NCBI GenBank assembly: GCA_007693635.1
Contig: REDE01000122.1
Span: 1-56,644, forward strand
Direction of reading: 5' to 3'
Length of the DNA: 56,644 nt
Source: Flavobacteriales bacterium
GTDB lineage: Bacteria; Bacteroidota; Bacteroidia; Flavobacteriales; Schleiferiaceae
Below the pieces are notes generated by a model. The model searched no databases and was not told where the DNA came from. It was given only the letters and a program-made list of their open reading frames with translations. Both the position numbers and the translations under genes were made by a program. This document shows positions 10,565-20,003 of this stretch, in pieces (within the stretch, counting starts at the first letter, position 1; every line of letters starts with the position of its first letter).

Positions 10565-11125
10565 CTACCGCAATTGTTTCCAGCGAAAATAATCAAACAA
10601 AACCGTTTCAATTCCTTTTCGAATGTAGACGTCTTCCTGCATTGACCAGGTTTCTCCAGCGCGATTTCTCAGCCTTACGTCCTCTCCATTTTCCAGAGCC
10701 AGAAATATATGAGCTGCTAGGGTATGCATGTAATCGCGGTTGGAATTAAGGAGTTCAAAAACCGTATCTGAGGCTATGAAAACCTCGCTGTGTAGCCAGT
10801 TGGAGTCGATTACCGGGGCGATGAAGAACTCTTCGGACGCGAGGTTTTCCAGCAAGACAAAATTCAGGGGAACATCTGTTTTCTCCAGTTTTTTCAGTTG
10901 GTAGCGCTGAAATCCTCGATAAGTGTCGCGGGTGTAGTAGAAGCTGCGGATATTGTGGAAATACATTTTGCCGCTTTGCGTATACTTAAAATTCAATGCC
11001 ATCAAATCCTTTTCCGGAGCTTTCGGACTCAGCAGAATACTCACAAATATCCAAAAGCTAAAGAAGTAGATCATCCACCTGACGGGCGGATTGAGCGAAT
11101 TCCATCGATTTAAAAGTTTTTTCAT
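10565..11125 (-). CDS. hypothetical membrane-anchored protein
   Basis: 186-aa ORF with one N-terminal TM (WMIYFFSFWIFVSILL). No family recognised. Confidence 0.6.
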   Translation of the reverse strand: MKKLLNRWNSLNPPVRWMIYFFSFWIFVSILLSPKAPEKDLMALNFKYTQSGKMYFHNIRSFYYTRDTYRGFQRYQLKKLEKTDVPLNFVLLENLASEEFFIAPVIDSNWLHSEVFIASDTVFELLNSNRDYMHTLAAHIFLALENGEDVRLRNRAGETWSMQEDVYIRKGIETVLFDYFRWKQLR

Positions 11126-11141
11126 AAAATCTCAAACAAGC

Positions 11142-11171
11142 TTGCGTGTAGACTTGTTTATCGTAATTTTG
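11142..11171 (+). promoter_or_regulatory. Bacteroidota-type sigma promoter (TTG-N19-TAATTTTG)
   Basis: TTG at 11142-11144 and TAATTTTG at 11164-11171, upstream of the TonB receptor gene. Fits the TTG / TAnnTTTG consensus. Confidence 0.55.
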
Positions 11172-11244
11172 CAACTCAATTGCAAGAAGGCGATTTTCGT
11201 CTTTTTAAGTAAAAGTAAAAGTTGAGATAATCAGGCTTATAATT

Positions 11245-13623
11245 TTGATAATCAGCATATATCGTATTGGTTATTTGTTCGTGATTTTTTTCACGATTCT
11301 TGGCGGTGCGGTTTATTCGCAGGGCAAATTTAGGGTTTACGGCAGTATTTTATATGAGGGAGTTCCGGTTCAGCAGGCGCGTGTTGGCATTTCAGAATTG
11401 CAAATGACCATTCGCACGGACGTCAACGGGTACTTTTCTTTTACTGGTGTTCCGGAGGGAACTTATCATTTGACAGTAAACAGGCATAACACCATTTTTG
11501 TAGAGCAGGTACTTCGGGTAAATGGTGAAGACGTGCATATTGACGTCGATTTAGAGTATGCTACGGTGATGATTCAGGAGGTAAAGATAGAGACCAATCC
11601 GTTTCGCAGTGGACCTAAGGAAAAGTCACTAAGTGTTCAAACCATACAGCGAGAGGAATTAGACCGTTACGCATCGGAATCTTTCGTTGCGGCTTTAGAG
11701 CGTCAGCCGGGGATTTCCATGATCAATACCGGGGTAGGAATAGCCAAGCCAGTAATACGTGGTATGGCCTTCAATCGGGTGATGGTCAATGACCGTGGGA
11801 TTAAGCAGGAAGGTCAGCAGTGGGGTGCGGATCACGGATTAGAGATTGATCCTTATGACGTTGAGCGGGTGGAGGTAGTCAAGGGTCCGGCGGCATTATT
11901 GTACGGATCCGACGCGATGGGGGGAGTGATTAACATTCGTCCGCCTCTAGTGATGCCGGCGGGAGAAATTCGCGGAGGAGTGACTAGTTTGTACCGTTCC
12001 AACAACGATTTATACGCCTTTAGTGCCTTTGTAGAGGGCAGCAGCAGTTCGTGGTTCTATCGCGTTCGCTTAACCACGCAGGACTATGGTAATTATCGCG
12101 TTCCGGCCAACAGTTTTGTTTACGCGGGTTTTTTATTGCCTATATACGATCAGATGCTGACCAATACGGCTGGCAAGGAGCGCCATGGTTCTGCGACCGT
12201 TGGGTATCGATTCAAGAAGGGGGTGAGTAGTTTGACTTTGAGTCGATTTCATCAGGAAGTTGGACTTTTTCCTGGAGCGGTTGGAATGCCTAGAGCCTAC
12301 AATCTTCAGCATAGAGGTGAATTTAGAAACATTGATTTGCCCAATCAGGAAAACACCCATATCAAATTGATATCCAACACCTCGTTTTTTGTCGGAAGTT
12401 CCCGTTTTGAAGTCGACTTAGGGTATCAGCGAAATTTACGGCGTGAGTTGAGTTCACCGCACGCGCACGGCATGAATCCGCGGCCCGAGGGTAATTTGGC
12501 TATGGAGTTGGATTTACATACCATCACCGCCAACGCGAAGCTAAGTCGTGATTTTGGGCTGCGCTGGAATGCCACACTTGGCATGCAGAATCAGTATATG
12601 GAGCATGGGTACAGTGGTTTTGAATTTTTGGTTCCGGCCTATCGCAGTTACATTTCGGGTATTTTCGGGTATGTGGAGCACGCATTGCGAGACGATTTGT
12701 ATTGGAATATCGGGGCGCGAATCGATGGGGCAAGACACGATATTCAGGCCCATTTTCAGCCGGTTTATCAGTTTTTTCAACCAACTGGTGAGTTTACACA
12801 GCGCAATCCCGATATTGATCGATCTTTTTTAAATTGGAGTGGAGCCACTGGGTTATCTTGGATATACGACAACAATTGGAACGCCAAGTTGAATTTGGGA
12901 AGTAGTTTTCGCATACCCACACCAGTGGAGTTGAGCGTGAACGGGGTTCATCACGGCAATTTCAGACACGAGCTAGGCAATCCTGATCTTTTAGGTGAGC
13001 GCGGCTTGCAGGCCGATTTAAATATTACTTGGAAGAATCAGGTTTGGTTTATGGCGGTTACGCCTTTTATGAGTGTTTACGATCGGTATATTTATTTAGC
13101 TCCCAGTGGACGTTTTTCAGATTTACCCGGTTCACGACCGTTTTGGGAGTATCGACAGAATGCCGCTCAGTTTGTCGGAGTCGAGTTTCAGGTAGAGCGT
13201 CAGATTCTTTCCGGATTGCACGTTGAGGCCAGCGTCGAGTACGTGCAGAATAAGAATTTAGATACGGGTTTGCCCTTGCCTCTAACGCCTCCGTTAGGGA
13301 TTTTTGGAGCTGTTGAATACGAGCGGGCCTTAGGCAATAGATTTATTTCTTCATGGTACGTGCGTTCCGAGATTCGTTACGCTGCAGATCAGAATAGGGT
13401 AGATCGGAATGAATTGACTACCGAGGGTTTTACTTTAATCAATGCGGGTATTGGCGGAGTATTTAAGTTTGGAAAACAGGAAGTTGACCTCAGTCTTCGC
13501 GGAACCAATTTAACCAATGCCTTATACTTCCATCATCTCAGCAGATACCGTTTATTGAATTTACCAGAGCAGGGACGCAACATCAGCATAATGCTAAAAA
13601 TGCCCTTAGCGAGATATCGCTAA
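11245..13623 (+). CDS. TonB-dependent receptor
   Basis: 792 aa. Signal peptide, carboxypeptidase-regulatory-like domain, plug (KPVIRGMAFNRVMVNDRGIKQEGQQWGADHGLEIDPYDVERVEVVKGPAALLYGSDAMGGVINI) and beta-barrel. TTG start. Confidence 0.93.
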   Translation: MIISIYRIGYLFVIFFTILGGAVYSQGKFRVYGSILYEGVPVQQARVGISELQMTIRTDVNGYFSFTGVPEGTYHLTVNRHNTIFVEQVLRVNGEDVHIDVDLEYATVMIQEVKIETNPFRSGPKEKSLSVQTIQREELDRYASESFVAALERQPGISMINTGVGIAKPVIRGMAFNRVMVNDRGIKQEGQQWGADHGLEIDPYDVERVEVVKGPAALLYGSDAMGGVINIRPPLVMPAGEIRGGVTSLYRSNNDLYAFSAFVEGSSSSWFYRVRLTTQDYGNYRVPANSFVYAGFLLPIYDQMLTNTAGKERHGSATVGYRFKKGVSSLTLSRFHQEVGLFPGAVGMPRAYNLQHRGEFRNIDLPNQENTHIKLISNTSFFVGSSRFEVDLGYQRNLRRELSSPHAHGMNPRPEGNLAMELDLHTITANAKLSRDFGLRWNATLGMQNQYMEHGYSGFEFLVPAYRSYISGIFGYVEHALRDDLYWNIGARIDGARHDIQAHFQPVYQFFQPTGEFTQRNPDIDRSFLNWSGATGLSWIYDNNWNAKLNLGSSFRIPTPVELSVNGVHHGNFRHELGNPDLLGERGLQADLNITWKNQVWFMAVTPFMSVYDRYIYLAPSGRFSDLPGSRPFWEYRQNAAQFVGVEFQVERQILSGLHVEASVEYVQNKNLDTGLPLPLTPPLGIFGAVEYERALGNRFISSWYVRSEIRYAADQNRVDRNELTTEGFTLINAGIGGVFKFGKQEVDLSLRGTNLTNALYFHHLSRYRLLNLPEQGRNISIMLKMPLARYR

Positions 13624-13633
13624 GGGCATTTTT
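13596..13633. terminator. bidirectional terminator overlapping the 3' end of the TonB receptor CDS
   Basis: AAAAATGCCCTTAGCGA-gata-TCGCTAAGGGCATTTTT: 17-bp perfect stem, A-tract and T-tract on opposite sides, between convergent genes. Confidence 0.88.
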
Positions 13634-13652
13634 CAGTCGGGTAAGTTTAGAT

Positions 13653-14252
13653 TTACCAGCGGCTGCTAGGCGTGCGACTTGCGGAGGTGTTTTGTCGCAG
13701 ATTGAATCCCATGGTGAAGACGATGCGTTGCGAGTCGCGACCTTGGATATAGGCCAGATTGATGGGGAAATTTACATAATCACTGCGGAAGGTGTATCCC
13801 GCGGCGTAGACCATGCCTGTGCCTACGATGGAGGCATTGGGTCCAAAACCAACTTCTAGTCCTTCAGCGCTACGAAAACCAAAGAGCACATTCAGAGAAG
13901 GAATCAACAAGCCTTGATCAAAACCAGAAATCATGGGAATAAATTCAATGAGTCCGGCCGTACCCGCTGGGGTTGCGAAAAACTGCTTTTCAAACTGCCA
14001 TCCGAAAGTCGTCAGGAAATTATTAATTGGATTTTCTGGCGAGAAATGATTGGACATATCGTAGATTCGGGAGAAGTCGGCTTCAATAATGTACAGGCCT
14101 CCAAATCGCGGTCCGGAAAGACTCAGTGGTTCAACCATTGGGGTGGACACGTCGCGAATCAATGGAGGTTGTTGCGCTAGTAGCGTTTGGATGTGAAAGA
14201 TCAAGCTCAGACAAATCATAGTCGCTACACGGAAAATCGATTGAGTTTTCAT
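13653..14252 (-). CDS. secreted/outer-membrane beta-barrel-like hypothetical protein
   Basis: 199 aa with signal peptide (MKTQSIFRVATMICLSLIFHIQTLLAQ). Alternating hydrophobic strands toward the C-terminus. Confidence 0.6.
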   Translation of the reverse strand: MKTQSIFRVATMICLSLIFHIQTLLAQQPPLIRDVSTPMVEPLSLSGPRFGGLYIIEADFSRIYDMSNHFSPENPINNFLTTFGWQFEKQFFATPAGTAGLIEFIPMISGFDQGLLIPSLNVLFGFRSAEGLEVGFGPNASIVGTGMVYAAGYTFRSDYVNFPINLAYIQGRDSQRIVFTMGFNLRQNTSASRTPSSRW

Positions 14253-14489
14253 AATTCAAAGTTTAAATTGTTTTGTTGCGTTGTTTTTAATTTCCAACAC
14301 GGCAAATGTCCATTCATCACAGCAAGTATTCGTCTTGATTACCACACCTAAATTTTCAATTATTATCGAAAATCGCAATAAATTACACTTAGGTCGATAT
14401 ATCTTGGATAAATTATTGTTTTTTGTGTGTGATGACTTGTTTTATCGAAAAAATAATCGATATTTGCTGAAATATTTTGCCGTATTATT

Positions 14490-15512
14490 ATGGAGCACGA
14501 AAATAAACTTGATGTACAGAAGGCATTATTCGATGCAATTTCGTCGCAACTGCCTCCCAACCGTTCTTTGGTGGATACGTTGATGGATATTTTGGAGGTT
14601 AGCCGAGATTCGGTTTACCGTAGATTGCGAGGCGATACTCGAATTGACTTTGATGAGGCGAGTAAATTGGCCATGCATTTTTCCATTTCGCTCAACGACA
14701 TCATGCACAATAAGGAGGATAGGATTGTCTTCCAGCGCGATAGATTCATTCATTCGGTTGAGGATTTACAGCAGATGTTGCAGAACAATTTAGATACATT
14801 CACCATCATTGAGCAGAGTTCAGCGCGGAAGGTTTATTATTTGGCGAAGGATATTCCCTTTTTTCACATTTATGGTTTTCCAGAGTTGGCTTCGTTCCGC
14901 ATGTATGTTTGGTTAAAATCGGTGTATTACATTGATAAAATCGACGGAAAGAATTTCAGCATGAGTGATATTCCGCAGAGTTTGGTAGATTTGGCCAGTA
15001 AAATTTATCGGAAATACGAGCGAATTCCCGTGGTAGAAATATGGAACGAGACGACTCCTTCGAGTTTACTCATGCAGATCGATTATTATTATGAAGCGGG
15101 TTTATTTTCCTCCAAGGAGGAGGCTTTAAATATTTGCGAGCAGTTTCGTTTGATGGTACGCCGAATTTACAAAAGTGCGCTCAATGGATACCGTGTGTTG
15201 GAAAACGGAACGGCCGTCCCCAACGCAACATTCGAAATGTACATCAATGAGATCCTGATAATGGACAATCATATTTTGTCGGAAGTCAATGGTAATTTGC
15301 GGTATTTCATGCCCTATGGAGGGGTGAACTACATAGTCACCGCCGACCGTTCGATTTGCACCGACATGAAGTCTTACATTGATCGTCAGCTGACTAAGTC
15401 TTCATTGATTTCTCAAGTTTCTGAAAAAGAGCGCAATCGTTTTTTCATTCGCTTGGGTAGACAAATTGAGCAGTTGCGCGAGAAAATCGAGAAGACAAAC
15501 CCATTTTTCTAG
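14490..15512 (+). CDS. HTH-type DNA-binding protein with uncharacterised C-terminal domain
   Basis: 340 aa. N-terminal HTH-like LVDTLMDILEVSRDSVYRRLRGDTRIDFDEASKLAMHFSISLNDI. Rest not recognised. Confidence 0.65.
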   Translation: MEHENKLDVQKALFDAISSQLPPNRSLVDTLMDILEVSRDSVYRRLRGDTRIDFDEASKLAMHFSISLNDIMHNKEDRIVFQRDRFIHSVEDLQQMLQNNLDTFTIIEQSSARKVYYLAKDIPFFHIYGFPELASFRMYVWLKSVYYIDKIDGKNFSMSDIPQSLVDLASKIYRKYERIPVVEIWNETTPSSLLMQIDYYYEAGLFSSKEEALNICEQFRLMVRRIYKSALNGYRVLENGTAVPNATFEMYINEILIMDNHILSEVNGNLRYFMPYGGVNYIVTADRSICTDMKSYIDRQLTKSSLISQVSEKERNRFFIRLGRQIEQLREKIEKTNPFF

Positions 15513-15592
15513 TAGCTACAGAACTTCAAATTTTGCTCGTAGACTGACTACGCTTAGACTTATCTTTGCCGGCTAAATTGAGACGATCTATT

Positions 15593-16414
15593 ATGAGTAG
15601 TGGGCAGGCGGAAATGAGTTTTTTGGAGCATTTAGAAGAGCTTCGCTGGCATATTGTACGGTCGGTGATTGCCATACTAGTACTCGCCATCGTATTGTTT
15701 ACCCAGAAATCTCTGTTGATCGACAGTTTACTCATGGGGCCAGCTACCCCCGGGTTCTTTACCTACGATTTTTTTTGTTATTGGTCGGGTAGACTCTGGA
15801 ATGGCGACACATTTTGTTTAGATGAAATGCCGTTTAGTCTTCAGAATGTTGAAATGGCGGGTCAGTTTTCGGTCCACATATGGGTTTCTCTGATAGGTGG
15901 ATTTATCATGGCCTTTCCTTATATGCTTTGGGAGACTTGGCGGTTTATCAGTCCTGGACTAAAAGACTCTGAGCGTCGTGCCTCACGTTGGGTAATTTGG
16001 GTGTGTAGTCTTCTTTTTGGCATAGGTGTAGTTTTCGCCTATTACCTCATTGTTCCCTTATCGGTGCAGTTTTTGGGAGGGTATAAAGTCAGTGAGATGG
16101 TTCAAAATCAGGTCACCATCACTTCGTATTTAAACACTGTATCTTCTATACTATTGGCCTGTGCAATTCTCTTTGAGTTGCCTTTGGTGATTTACTTTTT
16201 ATCCAAAGCGGGCTTAGTTACGCCTCAGTGGATGCGTACGTATCGTCGTCATGCATTGGTAGTGACCTTGATTATATCGGCCATCATTACACCGCCGGAT
16301 ATTTCCAGTCAGATCTTAGTAAGTATTCCGGTGCTAATCTTGTATCAATTGAGCATTTACGTTTCCGCGTACGTTCACCGAGGGCGTAATCAGGACGCCA
16401 AAATGTCTTCGTAA
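15593..16414 (+). CDS. tatC: twin-arginine translocase subunit TatC
   Basis: MSSGQAEMSFLEHLEELRWHIVRS...; six-TM pattern; FISPGLKDSERRASRWVI and FELPLVIYFLSKAGLVT motifs. ORF-track start 15566 is probably upstream of the real ATG at 15593. Confidence 0.94.
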   Translation: MSSGQAEMSFLEHLEELRWHIVRSVIAILVLAIVLFTQKSLLIDSLLMGPATPGFFTYDFFCYWSGRLWNGDTFCLDEMPFSLQNVEMAGQFSVHIWVSLIGGFIMAFPYMLWETWRFISPGLKDSERRASRWVIWVCSLLFGIGVVFAYYLIVPLSVQFLGGYKVSEMVQNQVTITSYLNTVSSILLACAILFELPLVIYFLSKAGLVTPQWMRTYRRHALVVTLIISAIITPPDISSQILVSIPVLILYQLSIYVSAYVHRGRNQDAKMSS

Positions 16415-17511
16415 ATTTTCTCGTATTGCGGAGCAATCTGTTCGATATCAAATAGAAGAGAGCGTCTTTTCGCATTTACGCGCAGTCTTTCTTCTTCTGC
16501 AGGACTATTGAGAATATGCAAAACGTATTTACTCATAGCCTCTACATCCCCAACATTGGCTACAAAACCAGTTTCGTTGTGAATATTGACTTCGGGAATT
16601 CCCCCCGTATTGCTACTCACAACCGGAACTGCGCAGGCCATTGCTTCCAGAGCGGCCAGTCCGAAACTCTCTTTTTCGGAGGGCAGCATAAAAACATCTG
16701 TGCAACGCAGAATACGATCGATGTCTAAAATTTTCCCTAGAAAAATAACATCTTCAGCAACGCCCAATTCGTAGGCAAGCATTCTCGCTGGTTCTTTATC
16801 CGGACCATCGCCAACCATCAGGAGTCGCGCATTGGAATGTTTGCGTACTTCGGCAAAAACCCGGATGATATCGCGAATGCGCTTTACCGGGCGAAAGTTA
16901 CTGATGTGGGTTATAATGCGTTGTCCTTCCGGGGCAAACTGTCGTCGCAAACACTCTCGTTGTTGTTCATAGACTCTCCGATCGATGAAGTTCGGAACAA
17001 CTTGGATTTCCTTGGTGATGTTAAAAAACGACTCAGTATCGGTTTTTAAGCTTTCCGAGACACTCGTTACCACATCCGAGGCATTGATGCTAAATTCAAC
17101 GGCGTCTCGATAAATGGGGTTACGTCCAACAAGTGTGATGTCTGTTCCGTGAAGGGTAGTAACTACGGGTATGTGGATACCGTTTTGCGCCAAAATTTGC
17201 TTGGCCATGTGGGCGGCGTAGGCGTGTGGGATGGCGTAATGAACATGCAGGACATCGAGTTTCCACTTTTTAATCACCTGTACCAATTTCGAACTTAAGG
17301 CAAGTTCGTAGGGCTGATAGTGAAATAAGGGGTAGTCGTGCATACTCACCTCATGGTAATAGGTATTCGGGTCGAGTGAGTTTAGACGCACCGGTTGGTC
17401 GTACGTAATAAAGTGTGCTTGATGACCGCGTTCAGCAAGAAACTTTCCCAGCTCTGTGGCAATTACTCCTGAACCACCAAACGTAGGGTAGCAGACAATT
17501 CCAATCTTCAT
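16390..17511 (-). CDS. bshA: N-acetyl-alpha-D-glucosaminyl L-malate synthase (bacillithiol biosynthesis)
   Basis: 373 aa GT4: MKIGIVCYPTFGGSGVIATELGKFLAERGH...HVHYAIPHAYAAHMAKQIL, characteristic of BshA. Confidence 0.92.
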   Translation of the reverse strand: MKIGIVCYPTFGGSGVIATELGKFLAERGHQAHFITYDQPVRLNSLDPNTYYHEVSMHDYPLFHYQPYELALSSKLVQVIKKWKLDVLHVHYAIPHAYAAHMAKQILAQNGIHIPVVTTLHGTDITLVGRNPIYRDAVEFSINASDVVTSVSESLKTDTESFFNITKEIQVVPNFIDRRVYEQQRECLRRQFAPEGQRIITHISNFRPVKRIRDIIRVFAEVRKHSNARLLMVGDGPDKEPARMLAYELGVAEDVIFLGKILDIDRILRCTDVFMLPSEKESFGLAALEAMACAVPVVSSNTGGIPEVNIHNETGFVANVGDVEAMSKYVLHILNSPAEEERLRVNAKRRSLLFDIEQIAPQYEKIYEDILAS

Positions 17512-17529
17512 TTTTGTGTTTTAGTACGA

Positions 17530-17537
17530 CAAAAGTA
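17530..17537 (-). promoter_or_regulatory. TAnnTTTG -7 element upstream of bshA
   Basis: TACTTTTG on the minus strand, about 19 nt upstream of the bshA ATG. Confidence 0.45.
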
Positions 17538-17607
17538 CATCATGTTTGGCCTGTTGTAAAATTCTTTCTGTCCTCGTAACTTGCGAGCTCTACCAAAAAA
17601 CACAATT

Positions 17608-18234
17608 ATGGCTTTTCTTTTGAAGATGTACGAAGAAAATCCCAACGAACGTCATTTAAATCAAATCGTTGAGATTTTAAGAAATGGAGGGCTGATTATA
17701 TATCCCACCGATACAGTGTATTCAATTGGCTGTGATTTGCATAATCCCAAGGCCATAGAGCGAGTTGCGCGTATAAAAAACATCAAGCCGGAAAAAGCAG
17801 ATTTCTCAATAATTTTCGACGATCTATCGCGATTATCCCAGTACACAAAATCGGTTAACAATAGTACTTTTAAGATACTCAAGCGAATACTGCCCGGTCC
17901 TTATACCTGCATATTATCTGCGAGCAGTGTTATACCTAAATTGTTTAAAAACAACAAAAAAACCATTGGTATTCGAATTCCCGATAATGCCATTCCACGG
18001 AGTATTGTCACTAAGTTTGATGGTCCAATCATCGCTACGTCAGTCCACGACGATGACGAGGTTATTGAATACACCACCGATCCGGAGTTGATTCTCGAGA
18101 AGTACGGACATCTCGTTGATGTAGTCATCGACGGAGGGTACGGCGATAATTACGCTTCCACCGTCATTGATTTTTCTTTGGATACGCCGGAAGTTTTACG
18201 CGAAGGAAAAGGGCCCATAGAAGGGGTGTTGTAA
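17608..18234 (+). CDS. L-threonylcarbamoyladenylate synthase family protein (Sua5/YciO/YrdC)
   Basis: LNQIVEILRNGGLIIYPTDTVYSIGCDLHNPKAIERVARIKNIKPEK...IGIRIPDNAI. ATG at 17608 preferred over TTG at 17581. Confidence 0.9.
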   Translation: MAFLLKMYEENPNERHLNQIVEILRNGGLIIYPTDTVYSIGCDLHNPKAIERVARIKNIKPEKADFSIIFDDLSRLSQYTKSVNNSTFKILKRILPGPYTCILSASSVIPKLFKNNKKTIGIRIPDNAIPRSIVTKFDGPIIATSVHDDDEVIEYTTDPELILEKYGHLVDVVIDGGYGDNYASTVIDFSLDTPEVLREGKGPIEGVL

Positions 18235-18596
18235 ATAATGAAGAGTTTGGGTTATACCAAATTCTGCAAATCGATCATTAGGAAGTACGCTACTGAACGA
18301 AGATTTTTTTTAATAAAGGGTCTTTGTTATTAGTGTTAATGCTTCTTTAGGTCTTTTTATAAACCGAGTCATATCTAAGAAGATATTGTTTGCTATTATT
18401 TTAAAATTCATCTTCATTAAAAGATAATTTTGATTGTAATGGATTGGTGTTATAATTTCGCCTCGTGAAATCACTAATTTTGATCACACAAAACTAATCA
18501 AAAATCAACTCCGTTAATTTGTTGGTTATGATTAATGTATTTTGAAATTCTTAGTGGTCAATCACACTTTTAAAATGTGCTTTAACAATTAACATA

Positions 18597-19286
18597 ATGC
18601 GCTGTAAATCAGTACTATTTTTTGTTATTTTTTCAAAATCGATTTTCGGTCAATTTAATAATTCATTTAATTACTGGGAATGGGGTATAGGTGTAGGTTC
18701 TATGTACTACCAAGGTGAAATGACTCCATCAATAGAACCTTTAGCTCTCTTTAACTCTACGCGTCCCCATTTTCAGTTAAATTATAAATACTCTGTTCAT
18801 CCTCTTGTTTTACTTTGTCTAGATGGTAGTTATTCGATTTTAGTCGCAAAAGATGAGGATTATACGCAAAATAGAAATCGAGGTTGGGAGATGAATACGC
18901 ATATTATTCAGCTTAATCCTTCAATGGAGATTAATCTTAGACGTTTTGGTAAATTTCATTATCGCAATAAATTGGCTTTGTATATTAAAGGTGGTGGCGG
19001 ACTATTACTTTATAATCCTACCCCTACTTTTGCTACTCCTTTGCCGGATAATCATATATTATATAATGGCTCTTATCAAACAATTAACCTATTTGGCGGA
19101 GGTGGTATGAAAATACGTGTTAGCTATAATTACATGATAACACTAGAAGGAACCATTCATTATGCTTTTACCGATAGATTGGAGGGTTGGGATAGAAACT
19201 TCTTATCATTTAACGATATGTACGGTGGGTTTAGGATCACCGTACAGCGTTTAATGATGGGGACCAATGTGAAATCCCGTCGATAA
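18597..19286 (+). CDS. outer-membrane beta-barrel-like protein
   Basis: 229 aa with signal peptide; FNYWEWGIGVGSMYYQGEMTPSIEPLALFNSTRPHFQLNYKYSVHPLVLLCLDGSYS resembles Bacteroidota small OM barrel proteins. Confidence 0.65.
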   Translation: MRCKSVLFFVIFSKSIFGQFNNSFNYWEWGIGVGSMYYQGEMTPSIEPLALFNSTRPHFQLNYKYSVHPLVLLCLDGSYSILVAKDEDYTQNRNRGWEMNTHIIQLNPSMEINLRRFGKFHYRNKLALYIKGGGGLLLYNPTPTFATPLPDNHILYNGSYQTINLFGGGGMKIRVSYNYMITLEGTIHYAFTDRLEGWDRNFLSFNDMYGGFRITVQRLMMGTNVKSRR

Positions 19287-19291
19287 TCTAA

Positions 19292-19993
19292 TCACTGCTT
19301 GATTCTCCTAAAGTGGTCTTCAAGTTCGTTGAGTGTTGAAGGGTTTGTCTTTAGATCCTTGACCACTTTTCCTCTATCTAACAATACAATACGTGAACAA
19401 ATCTCGGTTACGTGGCTGAGATCATGACTAGAAATGAGGAATGTCACTCCATTTTTATGTTCTTCATCTATTAATTCTCGAAGAATGAACTGACTGGAGG
19501 GATCAAGGTTTGCGAAGGGTTCGTCGAGGATAACTACATCGGGATTACCAATAAATGAGGCAGCAATGCCAACTTTCTTCTGATTCCCTTTAGATAAATC
19601 ACGGATGAAACGCTTTTGACCAATAATTTCGTCGCCAAATAATTCACTAAATCGCTCCAATTGCTGATTGGTTTGATCTCTAGTTAGTCCGCGGGTTTTC
19701 CCCACATACACAAAGTATTCTTCGGGTTTTAGATAATCGATGAGAAAACCTTCATCAAGAAAGGCTCCGGTAATTTCTTTCCAATTTTCACTGGTGCTTA
19801 CTTGTATATCGTTGATGGCTATGATACCCGCATCTAAGGGAATGAGATCGAGCAAGGCTCTGAATAAGGTGGTTTTTCCGGCACCGTTGTTCCCTACCAG
19901 GCCAAAGCAAGCTCCCTTGTCAATGTCTAGACTTTCTATATTTAAGACTTCGCGTTCTCCGTAAGACTTTTGTGCGTTGTGAATGTGGATCAT
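19292..19993 (-). CDS. ABC transporter ATP-binding protein
   Basis: Walker A GLVGNNGAGKTTLF, signature LSKGNQKKVGIAASF, Walker B VVILDEPFANLDP. Confidence 0.95.
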   Translation of the reverse strand: MIHIHNAQKSYGEREVLNIESLDIDKGACFGLVGNNGAGKTTLFRALLDLIPLDAGIIAINDIQVSTSENWKEITGAFLDEGFLIDYLKPEEYFVYVGKTRGLTRDQTNQQLERFSELFGDEIIGQKRFIRDLSKGNQKKVGIAASFIGNPDVVILDEPFANLDPSSQFILRELIDEEHKNGVTFLISSHDLSHVTEICSRIVLLDRGKVVKDLKTNPSTLNELEDHFRRIKQ

Positions 19994-20003
19994 ATTTGTG
20001 CTT

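Noticed and set aside
14281-14583. 100-aa plus-strand ORF
   Set aside because: Starts in AT-rich intergenic DNA and overlaps the real HTH gene start in another frame.
18238-18333. 31-aa ORF (MKSLGYTKFCKSIIRKYATERRFFLIKGLCY) after the Sua5/YrdC gene
   Set aside because: No TM pattern, family or context; expected by chance in AT-rich sequence.
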